64,000 bases of DNA, taken from the NCBI RefSeq assembly GCF_963678635.1, contig NC_087064.1:33580369-33644368 (forward strand), given 5' to 3'. The position numbers were made by a program, and so were the translations under genes. Below the pieces are notes generated by a model. It had not been told where the DNA came from and did no database searches. It worked only from the letters and a program-made list of their open reading frames with translations. This DNA is from Symsagittifera roscoffensis. Its lineage: Eukaryota; Xenacoelomorpha; Acoela; Convolutidae. Below, one piece after another: positions 23,573-34,079 of this stretch. Within the stretch, counting starts at the first letter, position 1. Every line of letters starts with the position of its first letter.

Positions 23573-23912
23573 GCGACAATTCGTAACAGGCGACAATTCG
23601 TAACAGGCGACAATTCGTAACAGGCGACAATTCGTAACAGGCGACAATTCGTAACAGTAGATTGAGCGGGGATCTATCTACTCGTGTTGGATTTAAGCGC
23701 AGCGGAGCGAAGCGGAGCAAGCGTATTCTACTTGCCAACGTGTTGTTACCAATTGTCGCCTGTTACAAATTGTCGCCTGTTACGAATTGTCGCCTGTTAC
23801 GAATTGTGGCCTGAAACGAATTGTCGCTTGTTACAAATTGTCGCTTGTTACGAATTGTCGCTTGTTACGAATTGTCGCCTGTTACAAATTGTGGCTTGTT
23901 ACGAATTGTCGC
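23573..23912. repeat. Inverted arrays of a 17-bp tandem repeat in the GST intron
   Basis: Five perfect copies of GCGACAATTCGTAACAG (23573-23657) are followed by an 87-bp spacer and about ten inverted copies of CTGTTACGAATTGTCGC with a few substitutions (about 23744-23912). The two arrays can pair into a long stem in DNA or in the GST pre-mRNA. The spacer holds AGCGGAGCGAAGCGGAGCAA. The layout recalls foldback transposons whose arms are tandem repeats. No ORF of its own. Confidence 0.92.
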
Positions 23913-24022
23913 CCTGCCGCTTGTTTAAATTCAATGCTGTATGATCGAAAATGTTGCTAATAATCTAACTATATTTGAGTTTAAATTTAGTTAAATTTGT
24001 TTTCATTTATAACTTTACTTAC

Positions 24023-24461
24023 CCAAAACTGTGTTTTCCCCCTTGATAAAGTTACTCTCGAGTTTTTCAAGCCAAGCGGGAATTTTCTCATGCGCCTCTT
24101 TCTTTAGAATTTCCTTCATTTGCGCGTCTTGAGCAAGGAAAATTCTAGTCAGCGACGGAATTATGTCGAAACGCACTAAGTCGACGACAACGTCCGCGTG
24201 CAGTTTTTCCTCTTCCGTTTTACCCCGAAGGCCGTACTTCTCGGCGAAGTACCGAGCAATAGATGTCGCCTGGGGATACTCGTTGCCGTTTTCGAGCCGA
24301 ATGTAAGGCAGCGAGCCCAGAGGCGCCTCGGGTTTCCGAGCGGGCCATGCTTCGCGTTCCAGTCGTTCGTCCTCGAATTCGTGACCTGAATAGACGAACA
24401 GGAGCCGATTGAATTCGGCAAGCGCTTGGAGATTGAAGTAGGTGATACGAACAATTGACAT
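24023..24461 (-). CDS. Sigma-type glutathione S-transferase, exon 1 (thioredoxin-fold domain)
   Basis: Cytosolic glutathione transferase of the sigma / haematopoietic prostaglandin D synthase-like class, which conjugates glutathione to electrophiles or isomerises lipid peroxides. It starts at the ATG at 24459-24461 (MSIVRITYFN) and ends at a GG|GTAAGT donor. Tyr8 in ITYF is the expected catalytic tyrosine, LGSLPYI holds the cis-proline loop, and PQATSIARYFAEKYGL is the SNAIL/TRAIL-like glutathione-binding region before the linker. Two substitutions stand out: the usual GRAE after the tyrosine is ALAE, and the usual Gln-Ser that binds the gamma-glutamyl group is Gln-Ala. The gene lies antisense inside intron 2 of the Cys-loop receptor. 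Its only intron (748 bp) holds the 17-bp repeat arrays. The promoter was not identified. Confidence 0.94.
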
Positions 24462-26139
24462 TTTTGTTCAATTGCTGAGTTTGACTTGATTGAAACAGTA
24501 AAAATCTCCTGAAGAGCAATATATTGCCGAGCTGAATTTGCAGATTGGTTAAAATGCCCGTGTTTAAAGGTAGCGTTAGTTACCAGCAAAATGTTAGCTT
24601 TTTAATTTGCTTAAGTAAATGAACAAGTTTTGAAGGTCAAACTATACAGCAGTAATCAGCCAGTTGGTTTCAAATATTACCAACGAAGTCTTTTATTTGA
24701 CATTTAGTGTGTAACAAATTTTTGTATCTCAAAAGTCCGCACGTTTAGGCCGGCTTAATGCTTATCTTTAAAACTGATCAATTCTTTCTGTACATTCATC
24801 AAATCAATGCTAGCGTAGCCTAGAAAATGCGAAACAAGAATTCTGATCCAATTCGGTATAAAACGTAGGCGTATCAATTGCTTAGCAAAATGTAAAGTTG
24901 TAAAAATAAAGCGAAGCAAACAACTGAACATCATATACCTAGATTGGTTTCACAAAACAGTGTGAAAAAAAAATCAAAAAAAGCAGCAGTAAGAAATTTT
25001 TTGATGATTTAACCGACAAATTTTTAGAGTCAGAAGCCAGATTTTACCATAAAAATTTAAGGGAAAACGGAGAACGGGACTTTTATCATTTGAAAGAAGC
25101 CATTTGAAAGTTTTTGATGATTGACCCGGTTAATTTATACTATGAAAAGAGAAGTAAGTGAAAGGAGCGGATGCTCTAATAAAAGAATAGTTAAAAGAAA
25201 GCTAAATAGTTAATTTTGAAAAACAACTGTTAAAACTTTAATTTTGCTTTTCTCCATCCTTGACTTTTTAAAAGCAGTTTAGTCAGAATAATTTAATTCT
25301 AAACAATCTGAAGCATACCAAAGCCCTGATTCCAGCAAAACCTTATTAAATTTTCAAAAACTTGGCAACGCAGACATCAACCTAATTTTGAGTTCATTGA
25401 TTTCCCCAATTTTATTCGATAAAAGACCAAAAATGGCCTGTTTGAAAAAGTTTTAAGTGAAAAATTTGGAAGCGATTAGTGCTTTGTATTATTGCCAATT
25501 GGTTGAATCAATTTTTTTTCAAAACTCCGCTTTTTCAAAACTAACAAGCATAGGTGATCTAATTTTTTTGTAGCCCAGGGCATTAATGTTTTTCAGATGG
25601 GACAACACATTTTGTCAAATTTTGATGATCGAAAGGTAAATTTATAACAATCATGTGAAAGTATAAAAAAATTCAACTTTTACAAACTATGACAATAAGC
25701 ACCAAAAGTATTTCGATTGATAGTGTTTTGAATGACACTACCTTTTTTTCACCAATCGTTAACCTTTATTCTGAAATAAAGAAAAAATAGTGCTGAACGA
25801 AAAAAAAAATCTGATCAATTGAATTTAGTTTAATTGACAAACCTACTGTTTTTTTTTTAAACGATTGATATGTCGCTTTTCATTGGTTTAATTTTAATGG
25901 TTTTTGATGATTGAATTTATTACTCATCAAGAAAAAAAAAATTCCTCCTAGCCAGTAAGATTGTGAGAACAATTAGAGTTCTTGACCAGGACAAACCACT
26001 TTTGGCGCTTTTTGAGTTTTGACGCCTTTGTTTAATTTTAAGACAAAGAAAAGGAAAAAACTCAAGTTTTTAGCTGGGACAAAAACATGATTAAAACAGT
26101 GATGATCCAAATATTCTGGACGAAACAAAAAAAAATACA
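24462..26139. other. GST upstream region, no further gene recognised
   Basis: The first ~120 bp upstream of the ATG (24462-24600) are less AT-rich and probably include 5' UTR and promoter. No TATA box could be assigned with confidence. The rest is AT-rich intron DNA of the receptor gene. Confidence 0.4.
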
Positions 26140-26734
26140 ACGTTTTTTTTTTTAATTTGGGTGACAAAATTTGATGAAAACCAATCTTGCCTAAAGCTTT
26201 AACAGAGTTATTATGATGCGTTTTGCTTTGCTAAAATTGGGCCCTAAAATTTAATCCAAAACGAAAATTTAGTCAAAAAATGACAATCACTGCAAGCTTT
26301 TTATGTAGCCCAACAAAATTTGCGAAGGGTGTAATCTACAAAATTGGGCGCAAAATTTTTAAAAAATTATCTGTAAAGTTGACAGTTTTTGGCTTTCAAA
26401 CAAAATAAATATGATTCAAAGAAGCTGAGAAAAAGATACTCTTCTTAAATTTTAGGCTACATAAGAGGCTCGCGGTGTTTTAGTTTTGTCAGTAATTGCA
26501 CAAATAGGTTTGGGTTAATTTTTGATTGACAAAAGAAGCCAAAATCATTGTTTTTTGGGTAAAATTTTGGATCGGAGTTTTGCAAAACAAATCTCGGTCT
26601 ATTATTTCTGTTAAAAAAGTAATAATGATGGGTCTTCATCATTTTTAGTCAAAAATCAACCCAATTTGAAAAAAAAAACGCGTTCTACATTTAATATTTC
26701 GTTCGATTTGTCCGATTAATTTAAATCAGCGATG
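26140..26734. mobile_element. Decayed copy of the palindromic Tc1/mariner-type MITE
   Basis: Shares with the 29820-30550 element the ordered boxes GGTTGACTTTAGGTGAAAAT-like, GTTTTGCGAAATTCGGGTCC-like and GTAGCCCAACAAA at the centre. It ends in TTAATTTAAATCAGCGATG at about 26734, close to the other element's terminus. The left terminus is missing and divergence is high. Confidence 0.6.
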
Positions 26735-27299
26735 TTGTTGTGAAGAAGATTCAGTTTTCATTTCGAATTTAGTTTTTGACTATTCAATTTGGCTCTTGGA
26801 AACCAACCAAATCAGAGTTTTTCATGCAACTTGATGTACATCAGTGCCATTGTTGAAAGATGTTTTAAAAAATTTCACTTGATCGAGATTGTATTTAAAA
26901 GGACAAAGTCCTGCATTTTCTAGTTACCATTGAAATTATAAACCTTCCCAAAAGCATTGAGCAGCTCAAAAAAATTCCAATTCCAGTGATTTTATCAATT
27001 TTTGCTCAAATAGAAGACAGGGATCAGTTCATTGAATGAGTTGTAACTGATAGCTTTGAAGGCCTATAGTGGGTTAAAAGCAATTATTTTGTTTTTTGTG
27101 GCGCAAAAACAAAATTTTCTGAAAAACAACTGCAGATTCAAAGCAAAAACTAAAACTTCTGAGCGTTCGAAATTACTGTTGGTCAAAAACTTTGATAAAC
27201 TTTCCAAAAGAATAAAACATCCTTTTTTTTCCATGTTTTGAAAAGGTCTCAATAAATATTTTTTTTTGCTTCATTGATGAATTTGGTTCAATTTACTTG
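26735..27299. other. Intronic stretch, nothing recognised
   Basis: AT-rich. Overlapping open frames on both strands at 27056-27252 are not supported as genes. Confidence 0.4.
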
Positions 27300-27680
27300 G
27301 AAATTATTTCTATTTTTTTATGTTTTTCTACTTTTTTAGTTTTCAGTTTGGTTTCGACGATTCAGTTCAAAATAGTACTTCTGCCAAACGGTTGTCTCCA
27401 ATCTTTCTTTATCTTTATCTGGATTTTCTATCTTTGTTTGTGTATTTTTTCGAGCCTGCTTTTTTGTTTTTTTTTAATCGTTTCTATATTTTTTTCTGTT
27501 TTTTTGGATCCTTCTTTTTCTTTTTTTTCTATCTTTTTTTCTACCTTTTTTTCTATCTTTTTTATGTATATTTTTCGATCCTTCTTTGTTCCTTTTTTCT
27601 ATTTTTTTCTGTCTTCTTTTGTATCTTTTTTATCTCTTTATCTTTTTGTACCTTTTTTTATATTTACTATCATTTTTTTA
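27300..27680. repeat. T-rich CTTTTTTCTAT low-complexity tract
   Basis: Dense TTTTTTCTATCTTTTTTT-like repeats on the + strand. They produce two long, overlapping Phe/Ser/Leu-rich reading frames (27297-27734 and 27320-27778) in two phases. This is the expected artefact of pyrimidine-rich simple sequence, not a gene. Confidence 0.8.
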
Positions 27681-27689
27681 TATCACCTG

Positions 27690-28530
27690 TCTCCAATTAT
27701 GACTGCTCAAATCCTTGTAGTTTCCGATATATGATGTTTTGTGACTTTTTCAAAAAGTTTTCAAAAAAAATTGAATAAAATTTTGTTTTCAAATATTGAA
27801 ATTCCCTACCCTGTAGTTGGATAAGGTCAAGGTACTCTCTGGGGTTGCGAATTTTGATTCTAAATATGAATGCTAAAACAGTTGTACTTTTCGAGATATG
27901 ATGTTTTTTATGATTTTCAAAAATTTTTCAGAAAATTTAACCAATTTTTTTTCTTCAAAATTTGAAATTCTCAGCCCTGTAGTTGGAAGCTATCAGAATG
28001 CTCTCAGGGTATTGTGAACCTTGCCTCCAGTTAAGACTGCACAAATTCTTGTAGTTTTCGGCATGTAGCGTTTTTTTGTGATTTTTTCGAAAAAAAAATT
28101 AAATTTCGAATAAACTTTTGTTTTCAAAATTTGAAATTCTTTGCCCTGTAGATGGGTGCTTTCAGGGTACTCTCAGGGATTGCGAATCTTGCTTCCAAGT
28201 ATGACTGGTCAAAGCCTTGTAATTTCGAGATATGACGTTTTTTTTTGAGATTTTTTCAAAAGTTTGTCAGAAAACTCAACTTTTGAATTTTTTTTTTCAA
28301 TTTGAATTCCTAATCCTGTAGTTAGGTCCTGGGTATTCATAGGGGTTGCAAGTGTTGCCTCTAGATATGACTGTTCAAATACTTGCAGTTTTCTAGATAT
28401 GATGTTTTCGAGATTTGATGGTAAATAGGAATTTAAAAAAATTATCAAATATGAAATTACCAACCATGTAATTGGGTGCTGTCAGAGTACACTAAAAGTC
28501 TGCAGATCTGGTTTCCATTATATGCGGTTT
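27690..28530. repeat. Tandem repeat with ~165-bp unit, about five diverged copies
   Basis: The phrase CCCTGTAGTTGG and variants recur at about 27810, 27974, 28143, 28314 and 28465, spaced 151-171 bp. Each unit also holds a GTACTCTCAGGG-like box, a GACTGCTCAAATCCTTGTAG-like box and a GAGATATGATGTTTTTT box. Minisatellite-like DNA in the receptor intron. Confidence 0.8.
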
Positions 28531-28785
28531 TTCATGAGTTGTGAAAAATTCTAAGCACCTGAGGTGCGTTACACGCTAGTTTGAAATTAAAAAGTAAGTT
28601 GAAAATTTTATCAATCTTTCAGCCTAACGCAATCAAGTTTTCCAAATCGAATAATTATTTTATTCAAAACATGATACTCAAAACGATGACTAAATTAATC
28701 GAAACAACGCAAGTTGACCTTGACCATGATAGGAAGTCACTTAAGAAACATTAGTTAAATTAGTCACATTTAAAGGACTATGTTT

Positions 28786-29098
28786 ATACCAGACCGGTTT
28801 TCTAGCAGACGGTTTTTTAGCGGACTCAAAACAATTAAATGGTCAGAATGTAATGCTAACTTCAAACGCGACATTCACAAGTTTAATACGCTTGCTCCGC
28901 TTTGCTCTGCTGCGCTTACATCCGGCACGAGAGGAATACTGCGCGTGAAACAGTGTTTGCCGTTAAACTAGCGCCACTTCACATCCCTCAATCAATTATG
29001 CGTAAATTTGTGCTGCACTCAAAGTCTGCTAAAACACCTTATTTTTATTTTTTATCCTAGAATAACCGGTCTGCTAAAAAAACGGTCCCGGTCATTTA
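28786..29098. mobile_element. Probable small inverted-repeat element
   Basis: Left end ACCAGACCGGTTTTCTAGCA; right end, inverted, AAATGACCGGGACCGTTTTT followed by TAGCAGACCGGTT. The pairing is imperfect and shuffled, but both ends share ACCGG, CCGTTTTTTTAGC and TAGCAGAC. The interior (GCTCCGCTTTGCTCTGCTGC) has unusually high G+C. No target duplication found. Confidence 0.4.
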
Positions 29099-29250
29099 AG
29101 TTCAAATCAGCTCATGACTAGTTTTCATTCTGTCAATAATTTCTGTTCTCCTTCAGTGCTTGCAATCGTTGAGAGATACTGGCCTTCGGAGTATCTGACA
29201 CTGTCGGTTGATCGCTAAAACATTATCGTTCTTATTATTTATAATTGGTA

Positions 29251-29669
29251 TAGAGAGTTTCAAAAATTTCGGACAGACAGAATTAATTAAAAAGAGCATC
29301 GTACCATTTTGACAGATTTTTCCATGCAATTTTTTTTCTTTCAAACAACCTTGGGGACACAAAATTGGACTGAAAAATTACATTTTGCGTACAAAATTGT
29401 TCCAAAATAGGTCAATTGCTCTTTTTATTTAATTTTGTCTGTCCGAACTTTTTGCTATTAATTATAGCAAACAGTTTGAACAGACAAAAATAATTAAAAA
29501 GAGCAAATGACCTTTTTCAGCCAATTTTTGCATGCAAACGCTAATTTTTCGGACAGAAAAGGATGTCTCAATGTCACCTAAAAATTCAATTTTGCATGCA
29601 AAAATTGTTAGGAATTAGCGATTTCTCTTTTTAATTATTTTTTTTGGTCCGAACTTTTTGCAACTCTCC
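29251..29669. repeat. Two hairpins head to tail (dimeric palindrome)
   Basis: Two ~210-bp palindromes lie side by side. Each has outer arms with CGGACAGACAGAATTAATTA or AACAGACAAAAATAATTAAA and AAAAGAGC, closed by the inverse GCTCTTTTTATTTAATTTTG or TCTTTTTAATTATTT, and inner ATGCAAAA pairs. The outermost sequences GAGAGTTTCAAAAA and TTTTTGCAACTCTC also match inversely, so the dimer is bounded by a common repeat. Confidence 0.7.
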
Positions 29670-29819
29670 AAACATAGCTTACAACAAATTTATCCGACAA
29701 CGTATTGAATTTTTTGAAATAGTTGTGACCTTCAAATTCAAATTAAATCGAAACACTTCTTTGAAACTTCGCGTTTGCCTTTTTCTCGGAATTTTATGTG
29801 TTTTTGGCTTGAAGAAGTA

Positions 29820-30550
29820 CAGTGCTGATTTAAATTAACCGGACAAAATGCGTTAAACTTGAAATTTAAAACGCAGTTTTCTCAATTTGGGTTGACTTTA
29901 GGTGAAAATTTATGATGACAAAACTTGCTTAAAATTTTAGCAGGATTAATATGGTGTAATTTGTTTTGCGAAATTCGGGTCCGAAATTTTACCCCAAAAA
30001 TGGGTCATTTTGGCTTTTCTTAGTTAATCAAAAATTACGCCAAAAATACCCAGTCGATCACAGACGTAATTATATCAAAGTGAGCCTCTTACGTATCTCA
30101 ACAAATTTTAAGAAGGGTATTTTCTCCAAAAAAAATGCATATTGTTTAAAAATTGTTTTTAAATAAAAAGTTGGTATTTAATATAGTAAAAATGACCTTT
30201 TTTGTCTATCAAACGAAAATAAATTAATTTATACAATATTTTGGAGATTATACCCTTCTTAAAGTTTGTTGGGCTACGTAAGGGGCTCACTTTGATATAA
30301 TTATGTCTGTGATCGACTAGGTGTTTTTGGCGTAATTTTTGATTAACTAAGAAAAGCCAAAATGACCCATTTTTGGGGTAAAATTTCGGACCCGAATTTC
30401 GCAAAACAAATGATACCATATTAATTCTGCTAAAGTTCTAAGCAATTTTTGTCTTCATAAGTTTTCACCTAAACTCAACCCAATTTGAGAAGAATGCGTT
30501 TTAAATTTTAAGTTTAACGCGTTTTGTCCGGTTAATTTAAATCAGCACTG
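29820..30550. mobile_element. Palindromic Tc1/mariner-type MITE, TA target duplication
   Basis: Terminal inverted repeat CAGTGCTGATTTAAATTAAC at 29820 is mirrored at 30550 and flanked on both sides by TA (29818-29819 and 30551-30552), as in Tc1/mariner/pogo elements. The arms stay highly similar for nearly 300 bp (for example AAATTCGGGTCCGAAATTTT and GGGTCATTTTGGCTTTTCTT on both sides). The centre at about 30140-30240 is less symmetric. No transposase. The near-identity of the arms suggests recent activity or gene conversion. Confidence 0.87.
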
Positions 30551-31570
30551 TACATGACAATTAAGTATTGAATGAAAAAGGTTTTTCAATTGTGCTCTTG
30601 AAACAAGGCAAAAATTAAATGCTCCGAAAAAAGGCAATCATTTGAATTGCTCTTCTGTCTGTTCAAATGCAGTTTTGTAACTTCGATTGCAGCTTTAATG
30701 CCATTTTACAGTCTCCAGGTCAGAAATAATTCAAAAATTCAAGACGCTGTCCGATAATTTTGTTAAAAGCTACAGATACAATTGGGCTGTTTTTTCGGAT
30801 TTAATAAGAGTGGAATTCACCTCGCATTTTCGAATTTGCATCTCTTTTAATTGAACTTTCAAGTTATATATATCCACCGTAAAAATTTATTGTTTAAAAG
30901 TCTCTGATATCAGAGCAGAGATGGTTTTGGAGAGTGTTAACTTGAGTTTCGAGCAGGCTTCTTCATGTACCTTGTTCTAACGCCCTATGTTTATAATAAG
31001 GCAATATTGAGCGCTTTTGATCATGAATCCACCTTCGGTATTATCTCAGGTTGTTTCTTCTTTAATGCCAGATTTACTTAGACCTCAAAGACAACATGTG
31101 ACAAAAGCCACACAACGCCCTTTTTTCAGCAAGAGCTAGAAAATAAGACCAAAACAGACAGCAGTCTCGTTTGCGCTTCAGTGAACATATTAATTCTGAT
31201 CGATGGAAAAAATATCTTGCAAAAAAAAATTAGATGAAATATTTCTCATGACTGCAAAAAAAAAAGAATATTATTGGTGGGCAGCCGGATTAAATCACGA
31301 TTAAGTCACGTAAGGGCAGGCACATCAGTACTTTTTCAGTAAGGTTTCAGTAAAACTCCAGCACCGCAACAGACGCTGTACAATTCCACTTTAGCTCTGA
31401 TCAAACCAGGGATAAGTATCGCAGTACTGTAACAGTACTGAATCATCGATATTACACTGTTAATTTTTTGAATGCTGCATTAGAAGTAACTCTTACGGTG
31501 AAAAATCTCGCATAAAAGACTCCTATCCGGCTTCGGACCCATTGTTTTTCGGGGTCTTGATAATGGAATC
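30551..31570. other. Intronic stretch, nothing recognised
   Basis: AT-rich. Short CAGTAC repeats at about 31325-31440. No gene. Confidence 0.4.
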
Positions 31571-31953
31571 AGTTCTAAACTAGTATTTATAAACCAATTA
31601 TATTATTGATAAATTACCTCTATAAAATATTACTAATGAACCAATCATATTCCATCTCTAACATTGACACTTATTTGTAAGTGCTGAAACTACTTGCAGT
31701 TTCAGCACCAGAACAATTTGAATAAATCTTAGAATACAGTTGTTCGCCTTCTGGATAAACTCCAAGAACTAACCCGCGTAAACGAGTATACACTAGATCT
31801 ATTGAGACTAGGAGATATAAGAGTAAGATTAAGATTGGCATTAGACTACGAAGTTGCTCGAATCTTTCCGGCCGAAAACAAGATAGCGTGACGAACAGAC
31901 AGTGTACCTCATCTGAAATTCCTCTATGAGTACAGGCCAAAGGTCATAACTCA
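31571..31953 (+). repeat. 5' LTR remnant of the + strand retroelement
   Basis: The sequence from CAGTTCTAAACTAGTATTTA to ...ATAACTCA matches the 3' parts of the LTR-like repeats at 43650-44005 and 48312-48707, and (inverted) 55441-55870. Shared boxes include TACTTGCAGTTTCAGCAC, ATCTATTGAGACTAGGAGAT and GATAGCGTGACGAACAGACA. Only the last ~380 bp of a much longer LTR remain. Immediately downstream, CTGTTGCGACCAAAAGTCTC is the place of a primer-binding site, but no primer tRNA was assigned. Confidence 0.8.
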
Positions 31954-34079
31954 TCTGTTGCGACCAAAAGTCTCGAACAAGAACTTAACTAACTTAGAAT
32001 TAGACAAACAAATTTAGAATTAGACAATTGCAAAATTGCAAAAATGTAAGATGGAATAGACAATTTAATAGAAATGTCTCTACGTTTCAATAAATCTACG
32101 CCATTTTTCCAAACAATACAAGAAATACAAGGTATTGCAAGAAGACCAAGATCAAGGCGAGAACAACGATCAGGAAGCGGACCAATCTACTAAATGATAG
32201 TACGACGGAAACCAGAACAAGTTTTTGTAATTAGAATTTTTTATGCAGCAAAATTAGTTTTTCATTTATCGACATGAAAAATATTTGAAGAATAATTTTT
32301 CAACAACTAATTTGGTGCTAAGCTTAATACTCAAACAGAAACCTGATAAAAAGGGTCGTTTCCCCAAAAAATCTGCAGTAAATCAAAACTTTTGACAATA
32401 AAATTTTTTGAATGAAAAATGCAAAAATTACTCAGTGTTAAAGTTCATTGTTAGTGTCACGGATAAACACACATAATTTTTCTCATCTCAGCTTCATCAT
32501 AAAAACATGACACGATAATTTCAAAAAACTAATATCATCTGAAACAATAACTTTTAAATTTTCTTAAACTTTTTCATAAAAACGTATCAAGGCTTATCCT
32601 TGCTTTTCCATAATTCACTTTTGCTTTCCTTTAATTTCATTTCAACCTAAATTCATTTTACTTAATAAATGATCATCAAGGCTTCCCTTGGATCAAATCA
32701 GAACAATTTTGTTCTCTCCATCCAATAATTGTAAAAGTAACCATTGTTATTAAGATAGACGGTGAAGAACTTCGGTTACTCATCCTTCACTTGAGCCCTT
32801 CCTCTTAGATGACCCAGGCTAAAACCTTAAACAATTAGTAAATCATAAAATAGTATCTTACGATCTACCTGTGTTCTAATTGTATCTGAACCTTGTGGAG
32901 TGATTTACTATTCGCCAACCCTTGATCACAAATCACAATCCCTAGGTAAGATTAAGTAAGTCATTCATAAATTAAAACCTTGTCACGAAAAAGTAAAAAA
33001 TCATTCTTACTAATTGATATACTCTCTCGTCAACCCGTCAACCACAACAATCTATGCCACAAATTAGGATAACCGCTCAAAAACCGTAATAACTAACTCT
33101 TTAGGAAAATAAAGACTGTAACCCCCAAGTACTGCATCACCCTAAACCTTATGTCAAGAAATAATCTAGGCAGTAAACAAACAATCACATTTAATAAATG
33201 TTTGATTAAAAGCGACAGATACAATCTTGTAATCACACCGCACAGACAAACAATAGGACATATTAGGTCAAAAGCACAAACACGCAAAAAGACAATTTTA
33301 ACAAAACAGAAGCAAGTCATCAAAAGAAGATTTTAAAAAATATAAAACGCAGTCTCAGAATCAGAAACAAACACAATACAGGAACTTCAAGACTTGAAAG
33401 ATTCATTAAATAAAAATAAATCGATAGAAGACCAAAAAAAATTTCTGACTCAGAAGCTACAACAGCATCATCAATTAAAGGAAAACGAAAAACAAAGAAG
33501 TCATACATAAACAAACCAATACGCCTATATAATTGGAGTCAACCAATACGACATATTGAATGCTTCACATTAAAAGTTCTACGATATAAAAAAAGATCGA
33601 ATATAACAAAAACTTATTCGAAAAAAGAATAGTCCAGGTAAACAAGAAATTCCTGTAATAAGAATAAAACGGCAAATCCTTGACCACTATCTCAAAGGTA
33701 TATGTAATATTACATCATATTACGGTGTATTCACTATCAAAATCTTATTACCACAACCAAACCACCCTACACATCAAATATAACTAGATGATATAGATAT
33801 AGAATTATCGAAAGTTTTCACAGACTACATAAAAAATATACAACACCAAAATTCACAAAGGTCAAATTCAATATCCACGAGCGATATTTTTTCGATTATT
33901 TAGAGCTATCAATCTATATTAGAATTGAAAGAAAGGCAAAATGTGTCACCGCCTCAAACATCTCGACACTCAACTTAGTTAAGACAAGAAGTCTATCTTT
34001 TCTCAAAATTTTTAGATACAATCAGTGAAAACCTTATTCGTAACAAAATTTCATTAGTATCAAACATGATCTAGAAAGA
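31954..34079 (+). other. Leader of the decayed + strand retroelement
   Basis: A-rich internal region between the 5' LTR remnant and the first gag-like sequence. Stops occur in all frames. No other feature was recognised apart from ordinary simple A-rich stretches. Confidence 0.5.

Noticed and set aside
23573-23912. CRISPR-like array
   Set aside because: The 17-bp units abut with no spacers, are partly inverted, and lie in a eukaryotic intron.
23541-23944. Open frames with repeated NCRLLRIVACYEL-type peptides on both strands
   Set aside because: A translation of the 17-bp tandem repeats within the GST intron, not genes.
24176-24589. Overlapping frames on both strands across GST exon 1
   Set aside because: Shadow frames of the G+C-richer GST exon; only the frame starting at 24461 has homology and correct splice phase.
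27297-27778. Two long Phe/Leu/Ser-rich + strand frames resembling a multi-pass membrane protein
   Set aside because: They lie in two overlapping phases of a TTTTTTCTAT simple repeat. The hydrophobicity is produced by poly-T codons, not by a gene.
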